Part shown: positions 1-5,381 of the stretch, piece by piece
How positions within the stretch are numbered: the first letter of the stretch is position 1
Layout: every line of letters starts with the position of its first letter
NCBI GenBank assembly: GCA_031254095.1
Contig: JAIRVC010000017.1
Location: forward strand, 1 to 5,596
DNA: 5,596 bases
Reading direction: 5' to 3'
Source of the DNA: Acidobacteriota bacterium
GTDB taxonomy: Bacteria > Acidobacteriota > UBA6911
Notes under the pieces: generated by a model
Database searches by the model: none
What the model saw: the letters and a program-made list of their open reading frames with translations, nothing else
Told to the model about the DNA's origin: nothing
Position numbers and translations under genes: made by a program

Positions 1-447
1 ATGGCGTCATCCGTCGCCGCTCTGCCGGGCGCGGAAATCCTGGCACACGGCGTCACGATCAAGCCGGGAAAACCGACTCTGCTTGGGCGTCAGAACGGCA
101 AGGCGATTTTCGGCCTTCCGGGACATCCGGTTTCCGCGCTGGTAATCGCCCAGATTTTTCTCGCGCCGTTTCTGGACTACCTGTGCGGCGTGCCGTTAAA
201 AAAAGGCCCGGCCGGGCATGAAGTTCGCGCGACGCTGGCTTTATCGCTGCACTCTGAGATCGGGCTTGAGGAATACGTCAGGGTCAGCGTCGAAGAAGCG
301 GAAGACGGAACGCGCGTTGCGTATCCGGTAATGGGAAAATCGGGTATGCTTTCCACGCTGGCAAAAGCGGACGGCGTTGTGCGCGTTCCGATGAACGCCG
401 AGGGATTGTCCCGCGGGGAAACAGTAACGGTTATTCACTATCATTAA
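1..447 (+). CDS. moeA: Molybdopterin molybdenumtransferase MoeA, C-terminal part (5' end outside window)
   Basis: MoeA inserts molybdate (or tungstate) into adenylylated molybdopterin, the last step of Mo/W cofactor synthesis, in the cytoplasm. The 148 visible residues cover the end of the MPT-binding domain and the whole C-terminal domain. GVTIKPGKPTLLG (residues 17-29) and GLPGHPVSA (38-46) are hallmark MoeA motifs, with His where many MoeA proteins have Asn. Residues of about 70-146 fit the MoeA_C beta-barrel, including the GLEEYVRV segment. Full MoeA is about 400 residues, so roughly 250 are missing. The ATG at base 1 encodes an internal Met just before the LPGAEI segment and is not the true start. 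The stop TAA is at 445-447. A second moeA-type gene follows after 36 bp on the same strand, so the two are probably co-transcribed. Family assignment is firm; Mo versus W preference cannot be read from the sequence. Confidence 0.93.
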   Translation: MASSVAALPGAEILAHGVTIKPGKPTLLGRQNGKAIFGLPGHPVSALVIAQIFLAPFLDYLCGVPLKKGPAGHEVRATLALSLHSEIGLEEYVRVSVEEAEDGTRVAYPVMGKSGMLSTLAKADGVVRVPMNAEGLSRGETVTVIHYH

Positions 448-483
448 GGTTGGCATTCCGAAAATCATGGAACGCGCAAGAAT

Positions 484-2418
484 ATGATTCCTAAAAGACA
501 GAGCTATCGCAATTTGAAATCCCTCGATGAAGCGCAGACGATATTTTTCTCGCGGTTCAAAGATTTGCCGGCAGCTTCTGAAATCGTTTCGGTGCGCCTG
601 GCTCTAGGCCGCCGCCTTGTGCGCGCCGTAAAAGCCGTTCGTTCGACGCCCGCCTATAACGCTTCGGCGGTGGACGGCGTCGCGGTGCGCGCGGCATCGA
701 CATTCGCCGCTTTTCCGGAAACCCCGGTTTCTCTGGCGATGGAAACGGAAGCCATTTCCGTCAACACGGGCAATCCGCTTCCCGAAGGAACCGACGCGGT
801 AGTCATGATCGAAAAGGTAGAACGCGTCGGCGGCCGCTGTGAGGTTCGTGAAGCGGTCTATCCATGGCAGAACGTCCGCAAAATGGGCGAGGACATCGTC
901 AAAGGGGAAATCATTGTTCCCGCGCGTCATGTTTTGCGCCCTTACGATCTGGGCGCGCTGCTGGCGTCGGGCGTGCTTGAAGTTGAAGTGTTTCGCAGGC
1001 CGCGCGTTCTGATTATTCCCACGGGAACCGAAATTATTTCGCCGGAGGAAGCCCCCGATCCGTTGCCGCCAGGGAAAATTATTGAAGTAAACGGACAGGT
1101 GCTGGCGTCGCTGGCGTCCGAATGTGGCGCGGAATGTACGCTCGGCCGCCCCGCGCCCGATCTGCCTGAAGCGATCAAGGAGGCCATACTCGCGGGCATA
1201 GCCGACGGTTACGATGTTGTCATGACTATCGCGGGCTCGTCCGCCGGATCCGAAGATTACACGCCCGCGGCGTTCGCCGAGCTTGGCGAGCTGCTCGTTC
1301 ACGGCGTAACGTTGATGCCGGGAAAACCGACTCTGCTAGCGGCGATTAAGGATCGCCCTGTCGTCGGCATTCCCGGCTATCCGGTCTCCGCGGCGGTCTC
1401 CTTCAGGGAATTCGTGCGTCCGCTTCTCTTTCAGATTCAGGGACAGCCCGCGCCCCGGCATCCCGAAGTTGAAGCCGTTCTTGGGCGGAAAATTCCATCA
1501 AAGCTGGGACTTGAGGAGCATGTCCGCGTCATTGTCGGGAAAATAGACGGAAGAGCCGTCGCCGTGCCGCTGGGAGGCGGGGCCGGCATGATGACGTCTC
1601 TTGTTCGCGCCGACGGCATTTTGCGCATTCCGTCGAACGTTGGCGGTTATTCCGAGGGGGAAACCGCTCCGGTTGAATTATTGACCCCGGAAAGCGAATT
1701 GAACAACCGATTGCTGATGCTCGGTTCGCACGATCTGACGATTGATCTTCTTGCCAGCGCGGTCAAAGAAGCGTCCGATGGCCGCGTTGCCGTTTCATCG
1801 AGCAATATCGGCAGCATGGGCGGCCTTTTGGCGGTGGGGAAAGGAATCGCGCATTTCGCGGGTTCGCACCTGCTTGACCCCGATACGGGCGATTATAACC
1901 GGTCATGGCTGAAAAAATATCTGCCCGGCGCCGACATCGCGCTTGTTACGCTGGTGCATCGCCATCAGGGATTGATGACGCAAAAAGGAAATCCGAAAGG
2001 GATTCGCGGCGTCGGCGATCTGGCGCGCCCGGATGTCGCGCTCGTCAACCGGCAGGCGGGTTCGGGAACCCGTATACTGCTTGATTACGAATTGAAAAAA
2101 TCTGGCATCGGCGCGGCATCAATTTCCGGTTACGGCAATGAGGAATACACGCATATGGGCGTCGCCATGGCCGTGACCTCCGGCCGCGCGGACGTGGGAA
2201 TGGGCATTCTTGCGGCGGCGCGGGCGCTTGATCTTGATTTTATACCAATCGCCCGTGAACGTTATGACCTGGTGATTCCCGCACGTTTTCTTAAAGACCC
2301 GCGTATCGCGCTGCTGCTTGATATTATACGGTCTGATGAATTCCGGAAGCAGGTTATGGCTCTCGGCGGCTACGAAATCGGGGAAACCGGAAAAATTCAG
2401 GAAATTGATATTCAATAA
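484..2418 (+). CDS. MoeA-PBP fusion: molybdopterin biosynthesis protein with C-terminal periplasmic-binding-protein-like domain
   Basis: This 644-residue protein joins a complete MoeA (about residues 10-400) to a PBP-like domain of the PF12727 type (about 412-636). In the MoeA part, the D64-containing ASAVDGVAV segment, GED (D137), PTGTEI, AGSSAGSEDYT (D258), GVTLMPGKPTLL (P279-T283) and GIPGYPVSA (295-303) match the cofactor-binding and catalytic motifs; Tyr in GYPVSA is usual for the fused form. In the PBP part, GSHDLTIDLL (from G414), SNIGSMGGLLA, HLLDPDTGDYN, NRQAGSGTRILLD (from N522) and ERYDLVIP are typical. There is no signal peptide or membrane segment, so the domain acts in the cytoplasm; it is thought to bind oxyanion or cofactor, which is inference here. 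ATG 484 is the only good start, because the frame closes at 445-447 and no other ATG lies between. Its SD is weak. Hairpin repeat copy 1 begins just after the stop. Confidence 0.93.
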   Translation: MIPKRQSYRNLKSLDEAQTIFFSRFKDLPAASEIVSVRLALGRRLVRAVKAVRSTPAYNASAVDGVAVRAASTFAAFPETPVSLAMETEAISVNTGNPLPEGTDAVVMIEKVERVGGRCEVREAVYPWQNVRKMGEDIVKGEIIVPARHVLRPYDLGALLASGVLEVEVFRRPRVLIIPTGTEIISPEEAPDPLPPGKIIEVNGQVLASLASECGAECTLGRPAPDLPEAIKEAILAGIADGYDVVMTIAGSSAGSEDYTPAAFAELGELLVHGVTLMPGKPTLLAAIKDRPVVGIPGYPVSAAVSFREFVRPLLFQIQGQPAPRHPEVEAVLGRKIPSKLGLEEHVRVIVGKIDGRAVAVPLGGGAGMMTSLVRADGILRIPSNVGGYSEGETAPVELLTPESELNNRLLMLGSHDLTIDLLASAVKEASDGRVAVSSSNIGSMGGLLAVGKGIAHFAGSHLLDPDTGDYNRSWLKKYLPGADIALVTLVHRHQGLMTQKGNPKGIRGVGDLARPDVALVNRQAGSGTRILLDYELKKSGIGAASISGYGNEEYTHMGVAMAVTSGRADVGMGILAAARALDLDFIPIARERYDLVIPARFLKDPRIALLLDIIRSDEFRKQVMALGGYEIGETGKIQEIDIQ

Positions 2419-2419
2419 T

Positions 2420-2548
2420 TATGTGAACCTCTAAGAACTCCAAAATCAAGGCTTGCGGCCGAGACAAAAGCGGCGTTTACATTTACGTAAATGGGCATTT
2501 TGGATCGGCCGCGTAACGCAGAGTTTAGGGCTCTTAGGGGTTCACATA
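2420..2548 (+). repeat. Intergenic hairpin repeat, copy 1
   Basis: This is a long imperfect palindrome filling nearly the whole gap between the moeA fusion and dapF. The outer arms 2421-2444 and 2524-2547 pair at 20 of 24 positions, with one more T-A pair at 2420/2548. All four non-matches are transitions; two would be G-U wobbles in plus-strand RNA. Inside are a perfect 8-bp stem GCGGCCGA (2455-2462) / TCGGCCGC (2505-2512), then a 5-bp stem CAAAA (2465-2469) / TTTTG (2498-2502), then a 28-nt apical segment holding the 14-bp palindrome CATTTACGTAAATG (2480-2493). It is homologous, in the same orientation, to 3546-3653. No T-tract follows, so it is not a classical intrinsic terminator, although it may still slow or end transcription or protect mRNA ends. 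No clear target-site duplication is visible. Confidence 0.85.
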
Positions 2549-2572
2549 TCTTAACTATTTGGGATCGACAGG

Positions 2573-3436
2573 ATGCAGCGGATTCACTTTTACAAAATGA
2601 CAGGCGCGGGAAACGACTTCATAATGATCGACAACCGCAAGCGGGTTGTCGATGCCGATCATTGTCATGATTTTGTTCGCGGCGTCTGCCGCCGGGGGGG
2701 GTCGGTCGGCGCCGACGGCGTCATTCTGATTGAAAACGATCCTGACGCCGATTTTCGTTGCAGGGTTTTCAACGCGGACGGCAGTGAACCGGAGATGTGC
2801 GGCAACGGGGCTCGCTGCGCCGCGCGGTTCGCGTATTTGACCGGCATAGCCGACAAGCCGCGCATGTCGTTCCGTTTCGGCGCGGGCATTATTTCGGCGG
2901 AACTTTTGGACACCAAGGTCAAAGTGCAGATGCCCGCGCCGGAAGATCTGCGCCGCAATCTGGACGTTAAGGCCGCAAACCGGTTGTTTGCCCTGGATTT
3001 TATCAACAGCGGCGTTCCTCACGCCGTCTGCTTCCTGAAAGACGCGAAAGAGCTTGAGGCCGTCAATGTCGCCCGCTTTGGACGCGCGCTGCGGATTCAC
3101 GGCAGTTTCAAGCCTGAAGGCGCAAATGTTGATTTTGCCTTTGTGGAAAATCCGCATCGCCTGAGCTTGCGTACGTATGAACGCGGGGTTGAGAACGAAA
3201 CGCTGGCGTGCGGCACAGGCGCGGTCGCCTCCGCGCTGCTCGCCGCCGTTCGCAGCGAAGCGGAATCTCCCGTCGAGGTTCTGGTGCGCAGCGGTGAAAC
3301 GCTGACCGTTTACTTCAAAAAGGCAGACGGAGAAGCTGCCTTTGAAGATGTCTGCCTGGAAGGAAACGCTCTGGTTGTTTATGAAGCCGATCTATGGCCG
3401 GAAGCCATGAGCGCTTCCGGCGGAAGCGCCGATTAA
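2573..3436 (+). CDS. dapF: Diaminopimelate epimerase
   Basis: DapF interconverts LL- and meso-diaminopimelate without a cofactor, supplying meso-DAP for peptidoglycan and lysine; it is cytoplasmic. The 287 residues are near the family length (about 275-285). The N-terminal FYKMTGAGNDFIMIDN (6-21), GADGVILIE (46-54), FNADGSEPEMCGNGARC (66-82) and the C-terminal half motifs NSGVPHAV (145-152), EGANVDF (182-188) and RTYERGVENETLACGTGA (200-217) are all present. The two catalytic cysteines are C76 and C213. ATG 2573 is preferred because the next Met (M9) lies inside the conserved N-terminal motif. The SD is poor (CAGG directly against the ATG). An 8-G run (2694-2701) lies within codons 41-43. The start is only 24 bp after hairpin repeat copy 1, so the hairpin probably lies in the leader if transcription comes from upstream. 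No lysine-pathway partner is next to it. Confidence 0.96.
   Translation: MQRIHFYKMTGAGNDFIMIDNRKRVVDADHCHDFVRGVCRRGGSVGADGVILIENDPDADFRCRVFNADGSEPEMCGNGARCAARFAYLTGIADKPRMSFRFGAGIISAELLDTKVKVQMPAPEDLRRNLDVKAANRLFALDFINSGVPHAVCFLKDAKELEAVNVARFGRALRIHGSFKPEGANVDFAFVENPHRLSLRTYERGVENETLACGTGAVASALLAAVRSEAESPVEVLVRSGETLTVYFKKADGEAAFEDVCLEGNALVVYEADLWPEAMSASGGSAD
3411..3429. other. Perfect 9-bp inverted repeat at the 3' end of dapF
   Basis: GCGCTTCCG at 3411-3419 and CGGAAGCGC at 3421-3429 are exact reverse complements around one central base. In RNA this would fold as a GC-rich stem with a small CGGCG-type loop. It lies in the last codons of dapF (the Ala/Ser/Gly-rich tail) and ends just before the stop. 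No T-run follows, so I do not call it a terminator. Confidence 0.6.
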
Positions 3437-3545
3437 ATGGCCGCGCACGCAGGCGAATCGCCAAATTCCCAAATTCCCATGTCACGCGCAACCTCGGTTG
3501 ATATATGCCTTTGTCCCTCGGTTCCGCACGGAAAATTAATTGGGA
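3437..3545. other. Gene-free spacer after dapF with small palindromes
   Basis: No credible gene is present. Visible structures are a perfect 5-bp palindrome GGCGA-A-TCGCC (3452-3462), a tandem octamer AAATTCCC twice (3463-3478), a second short hairpin TTCCG-CA-CGGAA (3522-3533), and the octamer CCTCGGTT occurring twice between about 3492 and 3523. None is followed by a T-tract. With the two hairpin repeats this makes the surroundings of dapF unusually rich in palindromes. Confidence 0.45.
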
Positions 3546-3653
3546 GACCTCCGAAAACCCCAAAATCAAGGCTTGCGACTGAGGCAAAGCGGAGTTTACA
3601 TAAATGAGCATTTGCCGCAAGGAGTAACGCAGAGTTTGGGGTTTTCGGAGGTT
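3546..3653 (+). repeat. Intergenic hairpin repeat, copy 2
   Basis: The outer arms ACCTCCGAAAACCCCAAA (3547-3564) and its exact complement at 3635-3652 form a perfect 18-bp stem, with a possible G-U pair at 3546/3653. Inside are a 6-bp stem CTTGCG (3572-3577) / CGCAAG (3616-3621) and a 5-bp stem GCAAA (3584-3588) / TTTGC (3611-3615), leaving a 22-nt apical segment. It aligns with copy 1 (2420-2548) over the outer arms and the inner blocks CCAAAATCAAGGCTTGCG, GTTTACAT, GCATTT and GTAACGCAGAGTTT, in the same orientation. It lacks a 6-nt TTTACR unit that is tandem in copy 1. It sits between the convergent dapF and ATPase genes and ends 4 bp from the ATPase stop codon, so it may act as a two-way transcript end, but there is no T-tract on either strand. 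Confidence 0.85.
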
Positions 3654-3657
3654 GCCA

Positions 3658-4992
3658 TCAGCGATTCCTGAGATGCCGCTTAAGCAGGAAAGCGCAAAAA
3701 TATGGAAATGTATAGATGTTGTCGCTGTATCCAACATTTCCCCCTGTGAGCTTGATGCCGTACTGTATATCTGAATACCTGTCGCTGTCAATCAGCGCCC
3801 TGAGCGATTTAGCCCTCCCGCCTCTTGCCTTTACTTCAACGGGAATCAGTTTTGACGCGGTTCTGACGAAGAAGTCCTCCTCCAAAGTCGAATCATCGCG
3901 TTTATAGTAGTAAAGTCCATATCCACTTTTCACAAGAGCTTCCCCGACGATATTCTCGTAGAGCGCGCCCTTGTATACGCCAAGATTCTTGTTCGTCCTC
4001 AAATCCTCCTGAGCCTCATCATCAAGCATCGCCACAAGCAGTCCGCTGTCCGCAAAGTATATTTTGTACTTTAATTCATCATAGTTCCCCTTGAGCGGAA
4101 GTTCAGGGAAATTCAGGCAATAGCAAATATTCGTCATGCCGGCATCATTCAGCCATTCAATGCAGCCTCGATAATCCTTGAATCGCGCGCCTGACGCGAC
4201 TTTTGAAATCTGGAATTTCTTATTGTCTTTGGCCAGCTGCGAAGGGATGTGATTGAACACATTGAGTATGCGGGCTTGATCCATGCCGTCGGCATATTTT
4301 CGGATATCTTCTTTGTAGTCCGCAAGCAACTGCCGCTGGATTTCCAGCGAGCCTTCAAAATTGCCTCTGGTTATATACTCCCGTACAACAGCCGGCATAC
4401 CTCCGAGTATGCAAAAATCCAGAAACAGCGAGTTGCAAACTGACATCAAGGCGTCGTTAAACGGCGTCAGATTTGCCATGTGATCAAGCATATCGGCGAC
4501 GAATGCGTCATCGTAGCCCTTTGCCCACAGAAATTCCTCGAAATCGAGAGACCGCATTTCATAATCAGTTTTATAGCCGACGCTGTTGCTTTCAATTTTC
4601 CTGTAATTGACGCCAAGCATGGAACCGCTGCATATAACATCAAACCGGCTGTCGATATTAAAGAACTTCAGCGCAGTAGAAATTTCAGGATATTCCTGCA
4701 ATTCATCAAAAAATATGAGCGTTTTGCCGACGATAAAGCGTTTTGTCGGATCAATACGGGAAATGTTCCTGACGATATCATCCGTTTTATATCCGTCAGA
4801 CGTTATCACTTTGTATTTTTGTTCTTCAACAAAATTGATATAGATGACGTTTTCATGGTTCTTTGCGGCAAACCTGCTTATCGATTCGGTTTTTCCGACC
4901 TGTCGGGGACCTTTGACAATGAGCGGTTTTCTGTCCGGATTGTTTTTCCACTCCAAAAGAAAGGAATCTATTTTCCGGCTTAAATAGATCAT
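3658..4992 (-). CDS. AAA-family ATPase with DUF4143-type C-terminal domain, function unknown
   Basis: The 444-residue cytoplasmic protein has an N-terminal P-loop ATPase domain: Walker A GPRQVGKT (28-35), Walker B TLIFFDELQEYPE (91-103) and a sensor-like SGSMLGV (122-128). GGMPAVV (197-203) follows in the middle domain. The C-terminal part has YFADSGLLVAML (312-323), GALYENIVGEAL (342-353), EEDFFV (371-376) and IPVEVKA (383-389). E346, D373, E386 and K388 resemble a PD-(D/E)xK nuclease-like arrangement, typical of this family. The biological role of these proteins is not established. I choose ATG 4992 because AGGAGG lies 4 nt before it; an upstream in-frame ATG at 5025 adds 11 residues without an SD and would lie about 8 nt from the predicted transcription start. 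It is convergent with dapF and apparently monocistronic. Its sequence is visibly more AT-rich than moeA and dapF, which fits accessory origin. Confidence 0.9.
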   Translation of the reverse strand: MIYLSRKIDSFLLEWKNNPDRKPLIVKGPRQVGKTESISRFAAKNHENVIYINFVEEQKYKVITSDGYKTDDIVRNISRIDPTKRFIVGKTLIFFDELQEYPEISTALKFFNIDSRFDVICSGSMLGVNYRKIESNSVGYKTDYEMRSLDFEEFLWAKGYDDAFVADMLDHMANLTPFNDALMSVCNSLFLDFCILGGMPAVVREYITRGNFEGSLEIQRQLLADYKEDIRKYADGMDQARILNVFNHIPSQLAKDNKKFQISKVASGARFKDYRGCIEWLNDAGMTNICYCLNFPELPLKGNYDELKYKIYFADSGLLVAMLDDEAQEDLRTNKNLGVYKGALYENIVGEALVKSGYGLYYYKRDDSTLEEDFFVRTASKLIPVEVKARGGRAKSLRALIDSDRYSDIQYGIKLTGGNVGYSDNIYTFPYFCAFLLKRHLRNR

Positions 4993-4996
4993 GTTG

Positions 4997-5002
4997 CCTC
5001 CT
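4997..5002 (-). promoter_or_regulatory. Shine-Dalgarno site of the ATPase gene (decides the start)
   Basis: On the minus strand AGGAGG is followed by CAAC and then ATG (4992-4990). This is the strongest SD in the window and supports the 444-residue form over the longer reading that starts at 5025. Confidence 0.8.
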
Positions 5003-5039
5003 AAAGGGTTTTTCAGGGCGCGCACCCGGTTTTTGAGGT

Positions 5040-5068
5040 ACTATAGCCTTTTCCCGCATCAAACACAA
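5040..5068 (-). promoter_or_regulatory. Sigma70-type promoter of the ATPase gene
   Basis: On the minus strand TTGTGT (5068-5063) and TATAGT (5045-5040) are separated by exactly 17 bp, matching the -35 and -10 consensus at 4 and 5 of 6 positions. Transcription would start near 5033, giving a leader of about 40 nt that contains the SD. The prediction rests on pattern and position only. Confidence 0.6.
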
Positions 5069-5077
5069 TACGGAATT

Positions 5078-5159
5078 ACAAAAAAATGAGGGAATATATT
5101 TGATCCGACAACATTTTCTGAGCGAACTTCTGAGCATTTCTCACAAAAAATGAGGGAAT
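5078..5159. repeat. Direct repeat pair upstream of the ATPase promoter
   Basis: The motif ACA(A)AAAAATGAGGGAAT occurs at 5078-5095 (seven A) and 5143-5159 (six A), start to start about 65 bp. The second copy also has CTCA on the other side of the A-run, forming CTCA-N7-TGAG (5140-5154). The nearer copy begins about 10 bp upstream of the predicted -35 of the ATPase gene, so the pair could be regulator sites or remnants of a small duplication. Confidence 0.6.
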
Positions 5160-5381
5160 GCGCCCGCTGCTGCTTCCAAAACAGTGCGGCGCCTGTAACC
5201 TGATTATCCGCGCACTCCCGTCATTCCGGCCATGCAACAACTCTGCTGCTCGTTTCATACAATTTTCCAAAACGCTACTATTTTACGAAATTCCGGGTTA
5301 AAATTAATTCTTACGCGTAGCGCGGCCGCTTAGGAGAGGTCGAGGAGCGCAGAAAGTTGACACAATGGAGATTGTCAAAAG
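5160..5381. other. Divergent intergenic region upstream of the probable carbonic anhydrase
   Basis: I see no credible complete gene here. A weak promoter candidate for the plus-strand gene is TTCATA (5254-5259) with TACTAT (5276-5281), spacing 16, each matching consensus at 4 of 6. TAAAAT at 5299-5304 is a better -10 but has no partner. TTGACA (5357-5362) and TGTCAA (5373-5378) form a perfect 6-bp inverted repeat around a 10-nt centre just before the proposed TTG start, a possible operator or hairpin near the ribosome site. Confidence 0.35.

Noticed and set aside
604..1302. Long minus-strand open frame (232 codons) opposite the moeA fusion
   Set aside because: It lies antisense to a clear coding gene, has low-complexity Arg/Gly/His-rich composition and no recognisable motif; a GC-rich shadow frame.
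2420..2548. Classical Rho-independent terminator
   Set aside because: The stem is long enough but no T-tract follows on either strand.
2555..3157. Minus-strand open frame (200 codons) opposite dapF
   Set aside because: It overlaps a fully conserved dapF and carries no motif of its own.
2420..3653. Integron attC sites bracketing dapF as a cassette
   Set aside because: The palindromic form and variable arms recall attC, but GTTRRRY and RYYYAAC core sites are absent from the expected ends.
2420..3653. Two-copy insertion sequence or CRISPR repeats
   Set aside because: No transposase, no clear target duplications, and the copies are long hairpins 1.1 kb apart rather than short regularly spaced repeats.
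3315..3791. Minus-strand open frame spanning the dapF end, spacer, hairpin copy 2 and the ATPase end
   Set aside because: It runs through palindromes and two genes in other frames; its protein has no family features.
4480..4983. Plus-strand open frame (167 codons) opposite the ATPase
   Set aside because: Antisense to the Walker A/B region of a recognisable gene; no motif of its own.
4990..5025. ATG at 5025 as the ATPase start
   Set aside because: No SD precedes it, while ATG 4992 has AGGAGG at 4 nt; the predicted transcription start would leave almost no leader.
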